The notes: generated by a model from the letters alone, not told the origin. Positions 37,136-46,890 are shown, counted from the first letter of the stretch. The stretch is DNA of 64,000 nucleotides from an uncultured Rhodocyclaceae bacterium (GCA_907163075.1 CAJQTY010000001.1:3286001-3350000), one strand, 5' to 3'. Program-made: numbers and translations.

Positions 37136-38353
37136 ATGGCGAGGAACATCCCGTTTGCCGATATCGTGGCGAAAGCGGAGCACTACAAGGCGGATATGAG
37201 TCGCTTCCTGCGCGACATGATTGCCATTCCCAGCGAGAGCTGCGATGAAGAGAAGGTCGTTCTGCGCATCAAACAGGAAATGGAGAAAGTCGGCTTCGAC
37301 AAGGTCGAGATCGACCCGATGGGCAACGTGCTGGGCTATATCGGACACGGTCCGCATCTTATCGCCATGGATGCGCACATCGACACCGTCGGCATCGGCA
37401 ACATCGATAACTGGAAATTCGATCCGTACCAAGGCATGGAAGACGATGAAATCATCGGCGGCCGCGGCGCGTCCGACCAGGAAGGCGGCATGGCGGCGAT
37501 GGTGTACGCCGGCAGGATCATCAAGGATCTCGGCCTTGAGGACCAATATACCCTGCTCGTCACCGGCACCGTGCAGGAAGAGGACTGCGATGGCCTGTGC
37601 TGGCAGTACATCATCGAAGAATCGAAGATTCGCCCGGAATTCGTCGTCAGTACCGAGCCGACCGACTGCCAGATCTATCGCGGCCAGCGTGGGCGCATGG
37701 AAATCCGTATTGACGTGCGCGGGGTCAGTTGCCATGGCTCCGCGCCGGAGCGCGGCGACAATGCCATCTTCAAGATGGCGCCCATACTCCTGGATCTGCA
37801 GAAACTTGCCGGCAATCTGGGGCACGACGATTTTCTCGGCAAAGGCACGCTGACCGTCTCGGAAATCTTCTTCACCTCGCCCAGTCGCTGTGCTGTTGCC
37901 GACAGTTGCGCGGTATCGATCGACCGCCGCCTGACCTGGGGTGAAACCTGGGAAGGCGCGGTCGAAGAAATCCGCGCCCTGCCCGCGGTCAAGGCGGCCA
38001 ATGCGCTGGTTTCGGTGTACAACTATGACCGCCCGGCGTGGACTGGCCTGGTGTATCCGACCACATGCTACTTCCCGACCTGGAAAACCGAAGAGAGCCA
38101 CCCGGCCGTCAAGTCCCTGGTCGATGCCTACGAAGGATTGTTCAAGCACAAACCGGTGGTCGATAAATGGACTTTTTCAACCAACGGCGTATCGATCATG
38201 GGCCGTCACGGCATTCCCGTCGTCGGTTTCGGCCCGGGCAAGGAGCCGGAAGCGCACGCACCGAACGAAAAGACCTGGAAGGAGCACCTGGTCAAATGCG
38301 CTGCGATGTATTCGGCCATTCCCCTGGCTTATCTGAGCACCCTGGGCGAATAG
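37136..38353 (+). CDS. ygeY: YgeY-like M20 metallohydrolase
   Basis: A 405-residue M20 peptidase-family protein, close to YgeY (403). Metal site pieces: [41 protein letters not shown] (catalytic Glu), VVSTEPTD and, near the end, [14 protein letters not shown]. The family hydrolyses amide bonds of acylated or carbamoylated amino acids. In E. coli-type clusters ygeY follows ygeX, but here it follows ygeW directly with an 80-base gap. The substrate is unknown. Confidence 0.9.
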   Translation: MARNIPFADIVAKAEHYKADMSRFLRDMIAIPSESCDEEKVVLRIKQEMEKVGFDKVEIDPMGNVLGYIGHGPHLIAMDAHIDTVGIGNIDNWKFDPYQGMEDDEIIGGRGASDQEGGMAAMVYAGRIIKDLGLEDQYTLLVTGTVQEEDCDGLCWQYIIEESKIRPEFVVSTEPTDCQIYRGQRGRMEIRIDVRGVSCHGSAPERGDNAIFKMAPILLDLQKLAGNLGHDDFLGKGTLTVSEIFFTSPSRCAVADSCAVSIDRRLTWGETWEGAVEEIRALPAVKAANALVSVYNYDRPAWTGLVYPTTCYFPTWKTEESHPAVKSLVDAYEGLFKHKPVVDKWTFSTNGVSIMGRHGIPVVGFGPGKEPEAHAPNEKTWKEHLVKCAAMYSAIPLAYLSTLGE

Positions 38354-38419
38354 GTCGGTCCTGCCTTCAATCGCCTCGGCCAAGCCGGCGAGGCAATTAT
38401 CCTGGAAGCGCCATCCAAG

Positions 38420-39850
38420 ATGAAACGACTCATCAAGAACGGGACCATTGTCGAAGCCGATGGTTTGCGAAAAGCCGATCTCGTGATCGAACACGGACGA
38501 ATCTGCGCGCCTGACCCGGAACCCGAAACGGAAGACAACGCGGAGATCATCGACGCCAGCGGCTGCTATGTACTTCCCGGCGGAATCGATGTGCACACCC
38601 ACTTCAACATCGATGTCGGCATCGCGCGCAGTTGCGACGACTTTTTCAGCGGCACGCGCGCGGCGGCTTGCGGCGGAACGACGACGATCGTCGATCACAT
38701 GGGCTTCGGTCCGGCAGGCTGCAATCTGCACCATCAACTGATGACCTATCACCAGGCTGCCGCCGGCAAGGCGGTTATCGACTATAGCTTTCATGGCGTA
38801 ATCCAGCATGTCGACGATGCGATCCTGGAGGAAATGGCCTCGCTGGTAAGCGACGAAGGCGTCAGCAGCTTCAAGTTCTACCTGACCTACAACCACAAGC
38901 TGAACGACACCGACGTGTTGCGCACCCTGGCGCGCCTGGGCGAGATCGGTGCGCTGGCGACAGTGCATCCGGAAAATGACGCCGCCATCTCCTTTCTCCG
39001 CGAAGGACTTGTCGCTGCCGGTCATACCGGGCCGATGGACCACGCACGCAGCCGTCCTCTGGAATGCGAAGCCGGGGCCGTCGCCAGCGTGATCAGCCTG
39101 GCCCGCCTGGCCAACGATGCACCGCTCTACATCGTGCACCTGTCCAACGGCCTTGGCCTCGATTATGCGCGGCTGGCGCGGCGCGCCGGGCAGTCAGTAT
39201 GGGTTGAAACCTGCACTCAGTACCTGCTGCTCGACGACAGAAACTACCTGCGCGAGGATGCGCTGAAATTCATCCTCAGCCCGCCCCTCCGCCCGCATGC
39301 CGAACTGGAGAAGCTGTGGGCCGGACTTGCCGACGGCAGCATCGACACCGTTGCCACCGATCACTGCAGTTTCCCCTACAGCCAGCGCCAGCAAATGGCG
39401 CGGGGAGATTTCAGGTGCTGCCCGAACGGTCTGCCCGGCGTCGAAAACCGTATGCAATTGCTGTTCTCGGAAGGCGTAATGAAGAAGCGCATCAGCCTGC
39501 CGCGCTTCGTCGAACTGACCAGCACGCTGCCGGCCAAGCTGTTCGGCCTGTGGCCGCAAAAGGGGCATCTTGGCACTGGCGCAGATGCCGACATCGTCAT
39601 TTTCGACCCCAGGCTCAGCAACACCATACGCCACGCCGATTTGCACGACAACGCCGATTACTGTCCCTACGAAGGAATGGAATGCCAGGGTGTGCCGGTG
39701 ATGACGCTCAGCCGCGGGAAAATCGTTGCCCGCGCCGGGCAATTTACCGGACAAGCCGGCGCCGGGCGTTTTCTCCGGCGCAAACCCTTCGATCGTGCGC
39801 TTCTCGCCCGGCATCGCCGCATTCAATCCACACAAGGTGACTATTCATGA
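38420..39850 (+). CDS. hyuA: D-hydantoinase/dihydropyrimidinase
   Basis: A 476-residue cyclic amidohydrolase, slightly longer than E. coli HyuA (461). Zinc ligands appear in GGIDVHTHFN, the carboxylated Lys in SSFKFYLTYNHK, then ATVHPEND, LYIVHLSNG and TVATDHCSFPY. It opens hydantoin-like rings to N-carbamoyl amino acids, which suits the two carbamoyl hydrolases and YgeW in this cluster. The C-terminus overlaps the next start by four bases (ATGA), implying coupled translation with carbamate kinase. Confidence 0.93.
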   Translation: MKRLIKNGTIVEADGLRKADLVIEHGRICAPDPEPETEDNAEIIDASGCYVLPGGIDVHTHFNIDVGIARSCDDFFSGTRAAACGGTTTIVDHMGFGPAGCNLHHQLMTYHQAAAGKAVIDYSFHGVIQHVDDAILEEMASLVSDEGVSSFKFYLTYNHKLNDTDVLRTLARLGEIGALATVHPENDAAISFLREGLVAAGHTGPMDHARSRPLECEAGAVASVISLARLANDAPLYIVHLSNGLGLDYARLARRAGQSVWVETCTQYLLLDDRNYLREDALKFILSPPLRPHAELEKLWAGLADGSIDTVATDHCSFPYSQRQQMARGDFRCCPNGLPGVENRMQLLFSEGVMKKRISLPRFVELTSTLPAKLFGLWPQKGHLGTGADADIVIFDPRLSNTIRHADLHDNADYCPYEGMECQGVPVMTLSRGKIVARAGQFTGQAGAGRFLRRKPFDRALLARHRRIQSTQGDYS

Positions 39851-40776
39851 GCAAGACGATTGTCCTGGCGCTCGGCGGAAATGCACTGGGTGAGAGCCTC
39901 GCGGATCAAATGGTCGCCGTCCAGAGCACTTCGAACGCGATCGTCGACCTGATTGCCCACGGTCACCACGTCGTGATCACGCATGGCAACGGCCCGCAGG
40001 TGGGAATGATCAATGTCGCATTTGAGGCCGCATCGCAAACCTACGCGCATTCCCCGATCCTGCCCATGTCGGTGTGCGTAGCCCTTAGCCAGGGCTACAT
40101 CGGCTACGACCTGCAAAATGCGTTGCGCGAAGCGCTCCTCAATCGTGGAATTGAAAAATCCGTAACGACGTTGATCACCCAGGTCGTTGTCGACGAAAAA
40201 GATCCGGCTTTCGACGACCCGAGCAAACCCATCGGTTCTTTCTTTACCAAGGAGGAAGCCGACGAACTGATCGCCAAGGGCGCGCACATGAAGGAGGACG
40301 CCGGACGCGGCTATCGCCGCGTGGTCGCCTCGCCGCAACCGATCGATATCATCGAAACGCCATCGGTGCGTGCGCTGCTTGACGCGGGCCAGGTCGTCAT
40401 CGCCGCCGGTGGTGGCGGCATCCCGGTCATCCGCCAGGGCAACCACCTCAAGGGGGCCGCTGCCGTCGTCGACAAGGATTGGGCGAGCGCCAGGCTGGCC
40501 GAGTTGATCGACGCCGATTTGCTGATCATTCTCACCGCCGTTGAAAAGGTGGCGATCAACTTTGGCAAACCCGAGCAGGAATGGCTGGATTTTCTGAGCG
40601 TCGCCGACGCCCGGCGCTACCTCGCTGCCGGGCACTTTGCCAAGGGCTCGATGCTCCCCAAAGTCCAGGCGGCGCTGCATTTTGCCGAATCGCGTCCCGG
40701 TCGCAAGACCTTGATCACCATGCTGACGAAGGCCAAGGAAGGTATCGAGGGGAAGACCGGCACCGTAATCGGCTAG
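39847..40776 (+). CDS. arcC: Carbamate kinase
   Basis: A 309-residue amino-acid-kinase-fold enzyme that makes ATP from carbamoyl phosphate and ADP, yielding carbamate that decays to CO2 and NH3. Motifs: LALGGNALG (start), ITHGNGPQVGMIN (about residues 44-56), AAGGGGIPVI and DKDWASARLAELIDADLLIILT. Length is typical. In E. coli this place is taken by YqeA. Paired with YgeW it provides the substrate-level phosphorylation of the pathway. Confidence 0.94.
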   Translation: MSKTIVLALGGNALGESLADQMVAVQSTSNAIVDLIAHGHHVVITHGNGPQVGMINVAFEAASQTYAHSPILPMSVCVALSQGYIGYDLQNALREALLNRGIEKSVTTLITQVVVDEKDPAFDDPSKPIGSFFTKEEADELIAKGAHMKEDAGRGYRRVVASPQPIDIIETPSVRALLDAGQVVIAAGGGGIPVIRQGNHLKGAAAVVDKDWASARLAELIDADLLIILTAVEKVAINFGKPEQEWLDFLSVADARRYLAAGHFAKGSMLPKVQAALHFAESRPGRKTLITMLTKAKEGIEGKTGTVIG

Positions 40777-40845
40777 CCCGCGAACACGATATTAGAGATG
40801 TTCACAGACGAGTGTTTTCTCATTTTCCAAACAAGGAGATCCCCA

Positions 40846-42036
40846 ATGAAAGTTCTGATTGCCGACAAGCTTGCCGCATCATCGATAAAACAGCTTGAAG
40901 CGCTGGGTTGTGCTGTTACCAGCAATCCGGAACTGAGTGCCGAAACGCTGCCGGCCGCGATTGACGATTTTGAAGTGCTCATTGTGCGTTCGACCAAGGT
41001 CTCGGCAGCCGTCATCGAAGCAAGCACTGCGCTTTCGCTGATTATTCGTGCCGGAGCGGGCGTCAATACGATAGACCTCTCGGCAGCCAGCAAACGCGGC
41101 ATTCATGTCACCAACTGCCCGGGCAGGAATACCGAAGCCGTCGCCGAACTGGCGATCGGCCTGCTGATCGCTGCCGACCGCCGGATTCCGCAAGCCGGCG
41201 CCGAACTTGCGCAGCAGGCGTGGAAGAAGGGTGAATACGGCAAGGCACGCGGCTTGAAAGGCAGGACACTAGGCCTCATCGGGCTCGGCAATATTGCCCG
41301 CGCCGTGATTGCACGCGCAAAGGGTCTGGAAATGAACGTCATCGCCTGGTCACGTTCGCTGACGCCCAAAACGGCGGAAGTGATGGGAATCGCCTACGCT
41401 GGCACGCCACTCGAGGTCGCCGCGCAGGCGGATGCTGTTTCCGTGCATGTCGCTTATTCGAAACCCGCCACGCATCATTTGATTAATGGCGAATTCCTGG
41501 CCGCCATGAAAAAGGGGGCGATTCTGGTCAATACCTCGCGCGGAGAAGTAGTCGACACGGCGGCGCTGAAAGCCGCGATCCGCGAAAAAAGCCTGCGTGT
41601 CGGGCTTGACGTGTTCGAGAACGAGCCGAAAGGTAGTACCGATACGTTTGCCGACAGTGAACTGGCGCAACTGGCGATCTGCACACCGCACATTGGCGCT
41701 TCAACGGATCAGGCGTCGGAAGCGATCGCCGATGAAACGGTGCGCATCGTCAAGTCATTCATCGAAACGGGGATTCCGCTGAATGTAGTGAACGTGCGCG
41801 AAACGCCGGTGACTACGCACGGCATGGTTGTGCGTCATTACAACCGGGTCGGGGTGCTGGCCACCGTTCTGGATGCGCTCAAGGCTCAGGGCGTCAACGT
41901 CGAGGAAATGCAGAACAGCATTTTTGAGGGTGGCACGGCCGCCACCTGCTCACTGCGCCTGGACAAGGTACCGCAACCCGACGCCGTCGCCGCCCTTGCG
42001 GCCAGCCCGGATATTATCCAGATTTCGACGCACTGA
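40846..42036 (+). CDS. D-3-phosphoglycerate dehydrogenase-like 2-hydroxyacid dehydrogenase with ACT domain
   Basis: A 396-residue NAD-dependent dehydrogenase of the SerA type. The Rossmann motif is GLIGLGNIARAVIARAKG (about residues 145-162). The catalytic set lies in NTSRGEVVDTAAL (Arg), DVFENEPKG (Glu) and TPHIGASTDQASEA (His). A C-terminal ACT-like domain (about 320-396) could bind an amino acid. The start at 40846 follows AAGGAGATCCCCA; an ATG 16 codons earlier has no such site. It lies 69 bases after carbamate kinase on the same strand. Serine synthesis fed by a one-carbon or glycine product, or a 2-hydroxyacid side step, are both possible. Confidence 0.8.
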   Translation: MKVLIADKLAASSIKQLEALGCAVTSNPELSAETLPAAIDDFEVLIVRSTKVSAAVIEASTALSLIIRAGAGVNTIDLSAASKRGIHVTNCPGRNTEAVAELAIGLLIAADRRIPQAGAELAQQAWKKGEYGKARGLKGRTLGLIGLGNIARAVIARAKGLEMNVIAWSRSLTPKTAEVMGIAYAGTPLEVAAQADAVSVHVAYSKPATHHLINGEFLAAMKKGAILVNTSRGEVVDTAALKAAIREKSLRVGLDVFENEPKGSTDTFADSELAQLAICTPHIGASTDQASEAIADETVRIVKSFIETGIPLNVVNVRETPVTTHGMVVRHYNRVGVLATVLDALKAQGVNVEEMQNSIFEGGTAATCSLRLDKVPQPDAVAALAASPDIIQISTH

Positions 42037-42043
42037 GCTTCTC

Positions 42044-42109
42044 GTCTTCGTCATTCCGCAAACGGACCTATCGGTGGCCGTCTCGCATCAGTCACGGAAT
42101 GGCGAAGAC
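42044..42109. terminator. Inverted repeat between the serA-like gene and the adenosine deaminase-family gene
   Basis: GTCTTCGTCATTCCG (42044-42058) pairs with CGGAATGGCGAAGAC (42095-42109) with one mismatch around a 36-base loop. The genes on either side converge, so a bidirectional terminator fits. Confidence 0.5.
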
Positions 42110-42151
42110 GTTTCCATTTCCGGTGATAACCCGGATTTTGCCGGATGCGGG

Positions 42152-43165
42152 TTACCAACCGGTCAGGGCGTCCAACAGTTTGGACTTGACGTCGTCAGTC
42201 GCGAAACTGGATTCAATCGAGGTACGGGCGACAGCCTTGGTAATCTCGTCCGACCATCCGAAGGTACTTCGGCAAAGTTGATATTCGCGAACCAAACTGG
42301 TACTCAACAGCGCGGGGTCATCCGTATTCACCGAGACAAGAACGCCTGCCGCGCGTAAGCGCTCAATCGGATGCTCCTGAATTGAGGGATAGACGCCAAG
42401 CGCTATGTTCGACGTCGGGCAAATGCCCAGGGGTATCGCTCTCTCGGCAAGCGTGGCAAGCAATGAAGCGTCCTCGATTGCCCGCACACCATGGTCAATT
42501 CTGTCTGCCCCCAGCAAATCAATAGCGTCCCAGACCCCCTCCGGGCCGCTTGATTCACCCGCATGTACCGTTCGGCGCAATCCGGCATCACCGGCCCGAC
42601 GGAATGCTTCCGCGAACCTCGGGCCCGTGCGACCCGCAGTGGCTTCATTGCCATCGACAGACAGCGCCACAACACGGGGGTATCGAAGAGACACCAGGGA
42701 ACTGACCAACTCAATTGCCGCATCCGCCGATTGCGTGCGTAGCAGGCTTATGCAGAGGCCCACGGCAGGCAAACCGTCTTGCTCGGCTGCAGTGAATCCG
42801 GCATCAATTGCATCGAGCATTTCCCGCAAACGGCCCTGCCATGAATGCCAATGAGTCGGGTTGATGATTACGTCCGCATACCCGGTGCCACTCTCTGCGA
42901 GGCGTCTGCTCAAGCCGTAGCTGAGTTCGGCCAATCGTTCTCTGGTCGAGGCCAAACCGCAGGCCAGGTCAAGAAAACCCAGAAAATCAGCCAATCCTGA
43001 AAATTTGAGCAAATCCTCGCGAGGTCTGGGCAGCACAACACCTTCGCTTTTCGCCCACTGTTCAATAACGGACGGCTCAAAGCAGCCCTCGAGGTGCAGA
43101 TGCACCTCGGCCTTCGGGAGCGCGCGCAGGCGGTCCAGGTCATCGTTTGACGAAGGAGAGTTCAT
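42152..43165 (-). CDS. Adenosine deaminase-family protein
   Basis: A 337-residue zinc deaminase. Motifs: [45 protein letters not shown] and VSVNTDDPALLSTSL. It belongs with adenosine deaminases but differs from the adenine-deaminase at 34267 (DDPALL in place of DDPAYFGG). Adenosine to inosine is the likely reaction; a related nucleoside is possible. The start at 43165 follows AAGGAAGG; an upstream ATG ten codons earlier has no ribosome site. It sits beside gpt, connecting salvage with breakdown. Confidence 0.82.
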   Translation of the reverse strand: MNSPSSNDDLDRLRALPKAEVHLHLEGCFEPSVIEQWAKSEGVVLPRPREDLLKFSGLADFLGFLDLACGLASTRERLAELSYGLSRRLAESGTGYADVIINPTHWHSWQGRLREMLDAIDAGFTAAEQDGLPAVGLCISLLRTQSADAAIELVSSLVSLRYPRVVALSVDGNEATAGRTGPRFAEAFRRAGDAGLRRTVHAGESSGPEGVWDAIDLLGADRIDHGVRAIEDASLLATLAERAIPLGICPTSNIALGVYPSIQEHPIERLRAAGVLVSVNTDDPALLSTSLVREYQLCRSTFGWSDEITKAVARTSIESSFATDDVKSKLLDALTGW

Positions 43166-43271
43166 TGCCTTCCTTTGCGTTACCGGAACTGTCATGAAGC
43201 CAGTTCACGCTCGAAACAATGCCCGGGAAGTCACTAGCCACGCGGCTTCCAGCGCATGATTCTGGCCGTGA

Positions 43272-43778
43272 TCAGCGTTTCTTCTTGATCGGCGGAACGA
43301 ATTTGTAATCGATGTCCCAAGGGAAATAGATCCATTTGTCCTGGCTGAATTCCTTGACGCACAGATCGACAATCTCACGCCCCATAGGCTTGGCGTACAG
43401 CGTGGCGAAATAGGCCTTGGGCAGCAACTTGCGGATAACACGGGCAGTGCTCCCGGTATCCACCAGATCGTCGATAAGCAGATAGCCCTCACCGTCATGG
43501 TCGATCCCCTTAAGAATTTTGACCTCCGAGCGTGAGTTCTGAGCGCCCTCTTCTGCGGACTCATCGTAGCTGGAGGCGCAGATGGTATCCAGAATCCGGA
43601 TCTCCAGTTCGCGAGCGACCAGCGCGGCCGGAATCATGCCGCCCCGGGCGATGGCGATGATGCCCTTGAACGGCCCTTTTTCCATTAGATCGTGGCAAAG
43701 GAGGCGCGTGTCCCGGTGCAGTTCGGGCCAGGAGATAACAATGTCATCCCGGTAGGGGCTGTTGCGCGAAGATTCCAC
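43272..43778 (-). CDS. gpt: Xanthine-guanine phosphoribosyltransferase
   Basis: A 168-residue type I phosphoribosyltransferase resembling E. coli Gpt (152). Motifs: GIIAIARGGMIPAALVARELEI, the PRPP loop YLLIDDLVDTGSTARVI (about residues 98-114) and KWIYFPWDIDYKFVPPI. It makes XMP/GMP from xanthine or guanine and PRPP, so it competes with catabolism for the same bases. The start is GTG at 43778 with GAGGAACGTGCC upstream. A sigma-70 promoter is at 43811-43838. Confidence 0.9.
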   Translation of the reverse strand: MESSRNSPYRDDIVISWPELHRDTRLLCHDLMEKGPFKGIIAIARGGMIPAALVARELEIRILDTICASSYDESAEEGAQNSRSEVKILKGIDHDGEGYLLIDDLVDTGSTARVIRKLLPKAYFATLYAKPMGREIVDLCVKEFSQDKWIYFPWDIDYKFVPPIKKKR

Positions 43779-43810
43779 GGCACGTTCCTCAATAAAGATG
43801 AATGGATCGC

Positions 43811-43838
43811 ATTATAGTGGGAGCGATGAAAGAGCCAA
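43811..43838 (-). promoter_or_regulatory. Sigma-70 promoter of gpt
   Basis: Read leftwards, TTGGCT and a perfect TATAAT are separated by 16 bases. The start site would be about 25 bases before the gpt GTG codon. The rest of the gap to 44057 shows no gene. Confidence 0.65.
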
Positions 43839-44057
43839 AGCCGGATTGCTGATTTTACTTCGGGCGAAAAAAGTGAATACGGGATCAAGTGCCGAACCGA
43901 TGATATTCCCCGGACACCCTGAGGTAAGCATGCAGATGGCGTGCCAAGGCCCCGGACGTTTCAAGAACTCACAACAGGAAGCGAACGTGCTGTTGCGCAA
44001 AATGGCGAAGCACCATACAGTTGCCGGCTCGAAACAACCTGCAAGAACGACCGCGCC

Positions 44058-44648
44058 ATGGACGAGCTGACTAGCCTTTGTGTTTATTGTGGATCCAGCA
44101 ATGGGCGGATCGAGGCATACACCGCGGCAGCCAGGGAATTGGCGCGGTCCTTCGTTGAGCGGGGCATTCGACTGATCTATGGCGGCGCTAGCGTGGGCAT
44201 AATGGGAGCCGTGGCCGACGAGGTGCTGCGACTCGGTGGCAAAGCGGTGGGGGTGATTCCCGAGTCGCTGATGTGCAAGGAACTGGCGCACGCCGGGCTG
44301 ACCGAACTGCACGTCGCGCCGTCGATGCATGCGCGCAAGACGCTGATGGCGGAATTGGCCGACGGCTTCGTCGCTCTGCCTGGCGGCATCGGCACCTTCG
44401 AGGAGATTTTCGAGGTATGGACGTGGGCCCAGCTGGGTTTCCACGACAAGCCCTGCGGCCTGCTCAATGTGGCAGGCTACTACGACGGGCTGACCGCCTT
44501 TCTCGACCATGCCGCGAACGAGCAGTTCGTTCGCCGGGACCAGCGCAACATGCTGATCGTCGAATCGGCTCCAGCCGCGCTACTCGATCGCTTTGCGACC
44601 TACTCTCCGCCCGCGATGCCAAAGTGGGTGGGGCGTGGCCAAACCTGA
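44058..44648 (+). CDS. LOG-family nucleotide phosphoribohydrolase
   Basis: A 196-residue protein of the LOG ("Lonely guy") family, which releases the base from nucleoside 5'-monophosphates such as cytokinin ribotides or AMP. Motifs: VYCGSSNG at the start, YGGASVGIMGAVAD, the catalytic PSMHARKTLM, and ALPGGIGTFEEIFEV. The ATG at 44058 is used because family members begin with this segment; the ribosome site is weak. It lies opposite gpt and may recycle nucleotides into free purine bases. Confidence 0.87.
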   Translation: MDELTSLCVYCGSSNGRIEAYTAAARELARSFVERGIRLIYGGASVGIMGAVADEVLRLGGKAVGVIPESLMCKELAHAGLTELHVAPSMHARKTLMAELADGFVALPGGIGTFEEIFEVWTWAQLGFHDKPCGLLNVAGYYDGLTAFLDHAANEQFVRRDQRNMLIVESAPAALLDRFATYSPPAMPKWVGRGQT

Positions 44649-44658
44649 GCACGCAAAT

Positions 44659-44687
44659 GCGTAACCACCTCGCCAAACCGGTTACGC
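44659..44687. terminator. Hairpin after the LOG gene
   Basis: GCGTAACC pairs with GGTTACGC around a 13-base loop, 11 bases after the LOG stop. There is no T tract, so it is only a possible terminator. Confidence 0.35.
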
Positions 44688-44840
44688 CTGCAACAGTGAG
44701 ATGTTGCCTCGGCTTACGTTCGCCCGACGCCGACACGATTGAATTCGATTACGTTCTATAAGAACGAAAATTGACACAGCGCCCCTGATTTGCCGACGAT
44801 CACGACGGCGATCGATACCAATCGCTGGGGACGAATCGCG

Positions 44841-46631
44841 CTAGCGTATGGTGTCCAGCCGCCACCTGCCCTCGCCCAGCAATTCGAGTTCTTGCTTATG
44901 GAAGCCCAGCAGGCTACTCCGATGGCCAACGCTGACCAATATGGCCTCTGGCAACGACTGGCGCAACAACTGGTACATGGCGTGTTCCAGGCCCTCGTCC
45001 ATGGCGGAACTGGCTTCATCGAGAAACACCAGCTGCGGGCGATTGAGAAGAATTCGACCGATGGCCAGACGCTGCTGCTCGCCAAGTGACAATGTCCGAG
45101 CCCAGTCGGCCTCTTCATCGAGATGTGCAACCAGATGCCCAAGATGACATTGGCGCAATACCGTCGCTGCCTGATCATCCGTCCGCACCGTTGCCGGATA
45201 GTACAGGGCCGAGCGCAGCGTGCCCAATGGCAGATAGGGTTTTTGCGGTAGGAATAGCGCCTGTCGATCGACCGGCCGGACAACCTTGCCGTTGACATAA
45301 GGCCACAATCCCGCAACGGCGCGAAGCAAGGTGGTTTTCCCGATGCCGGATTGGCCACGAATCAGCAGGGATGCGGAGGCGGACAGTGTGAGGTTCAGGT
45401 CGGCAACGAGCGTGAGATTGTCCGGAGTCCTCACCGATAACGACTGCACGGCGAGTTGTTGCGAGGCGCCTTCAATCGTGGCGGTCGCAAGTCGCTCGGC
45501 GGCATCCGTCGAATCCAGGAAACCGGACAATCGATCGATGACCGCACGGTAGCTCGCGAAATTGTCGTATGACGTACGGAAGAACGACAAGGCGCCTTCG
45601 ACTTGGCCAAATGATTCCGCCGTCTGCATCACATCACCCAGCGTAATCTGTTTGCTAAGCAGGCGTGGCGCCTGGACGATGAATGGAAATACGACGGCCG
45701 CCTGGCTGATCGTCAGGTTGAAGCCCTGGAATTTGAGTGAGCGGAACACGATGGCCCACATATTGCCAATCACGCGGCCGAAACGGCTCAGCAAATTGTC
45801 GCGCTCCACCGTTTCGCCGCGATAAAACGCGATGCTTTCACCGTACTCGCGCAGGCGGATCAAGGCATAGCGGAAATTTGCGCTGAGTTGTTCGTTGAGA
45901 AAATTCAACACGACGAGGGGCCGGCCGATCTTCAGCGCGAACACCGTGGCCACGATGACGTACAGGTACACCAAAAATACCATCGCTCGCGGAATCTCCC
46001 AGCCAAAAACGGGCAATGCGCCGGACAGGTTCCAGAGAATGATGCTGAACGCAAAAAGAGAAACCACGGCGTCCAGCAATCCCATCGAGAGCGACAGCGA
46101 ACTGCTGACGAAGCTCTCCACATCCTGTTGAATGCGCTGATCCGGGTTGTCGGCGCTTTCCGGCACAAACTGGCTGCGATAATAGGCCTGCTTCTCAAGC
46201 CAGCGCTCGATGAGAACGTTCGTCAGCCAGATCCGCCAGCGAATCAGAAAGGCCTGTTGCAGATAATAGTTGAGCAGGACGCGCCCGACATGGATCGTTG
46301 CCAGCGTCGCAAAAACAAGCAACATGAACCAGAACGCCGCGGCGTCGAGGTTCTGCATGGCGGTGTAAAAACCGTTATACCAGTACGAGAAAAGAACGTT
46401 CAGACGCACGCCGAACAGGGTAACGAGAATGATCAAGGCAAGCCAGGCCAGGGGAAGCCGGCTTCGCGACGGGTTAAAGTAGGCCGAGGTAATTTGCCGA
46501 AACTGGCGACCCCATGCGGTGAATCGACCCAGCGCCACGGTCGTGACGGACAATCCGATCAAACTGACGACGAAGGCCTTTCCGAGCCAGATCAGACTGG
46601 CGAGCAACTCTTTATTCCAATCCACAGCCAC
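44841..46631 (-). CDS. ABC transporter with fused membrane and ATPase domains, SbmA/YddA-like
   Basis: A 596-residue half-transporter. The membrane part (about 1-370) begins with LIWLGKAFVVSLIGLSVTT and includes YWYNGFYTAMQNLDAAAFW, NYYLQQAFLIRWRIWLT and DNPDQRIQQDVESF, hallmarks of the SbmA/BacA/YddA group of peptide or vitamin B12-related carriers. The ATPase part has Walker A GQSGIGKTTLLRAVAG, signature LSLGEQQRLAIGRIL and Walker B LVFLDEASSAMD. It works as a homodimer in the inner membrane. The substrate cannot be told and there is no link to the purine genes. Confidence 0.88.
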   Translation of the reverse strand: MAVDWNKELLASLIWLGKAFVVSLIGLSVTTVALGRFTAWGRQFRQITSAYFNPSRSRLPLAWLALIILVTLFGVRLNVLFSYWYNGFYTAMQNLDAAAFWFMLLVFATLATIHVGRVLLNYYLQQAFLIRWRIWLTNVLIERWLEKQAYYRSQFVPESADNPDQRIQQDVESFVSSSLSLSMGLLDAVVSLFAFSIILWNLSGALPVFGWEIPRAMVFLVYLYVIVATVFALKIGRPLVVLNFLNEQLSANFRYALIRLREYGESIAFYRGETVERDNLLSRFGRVIGNMWAIVFRSLKFQGFNLTISQAAVVFPFIVQAPRLLSKQITLGDVMQTAESFGQVEGALSFFRTSYDNFASYRAVIDRLSGFLDSTDAAERLATATIEGASQQLAVQSLSVRTPDNLTLVADLNLTLSASASLLIRGQSGIGKTTLLRAVAGLWPYVNGKVVRPVDRQALFLPQKPYLPLGTLRSALYYPATVRTDDQAATVLRQCHLGHLVAHLDEEADWARTLSLGEQQRLAIGRILLNRPQLVFLDEASSAMDEGLEHAMYQLLRQSLPEAILVSVGHRSSLLGFHKQELELLGEGRWRLDTIR

Positions 46632-46780
46632 TTCCTTCCCGACGGATTCGTGGACAGAGCATTACACACTGCGCACTTTGGCTGACATTATCGGGCAACC
46701 AGTACTCCAGCGTAGCCCCTCGCGTGACCCGATTGCAGGGAAGTCGCTTTAAACCTGGAAACCGCATTTAACGCGTAGGG

Positions 46781-46890
46781 CGCAGAGAAAGTTGAAGAGA
46801 ACGCAGAGGCTTATGGGACTGCGACGGCTCACCCGGAAGGTGAGACCGTATTTTACTCTGCGCCCTCTGCGTCGCCGCGATCTCTGCGTT
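46781..46890. repeat. Dispersed-type repeat with inverted CGCAGAG / CTCTGCG units
   Basis: CGCAGAG units at 46781-46787 and 46801-46809 face CTCTGCG units at 46856-46872 and 46881-46890. Such inverted arrays of the CTCTGCGT word in a gene gap look like a multicopy intergenic element. It lies between the ends of the ABC gene's 5' region and the DUF4432 gene; no gene is present in 46632-46919. Confidence 0.55.
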
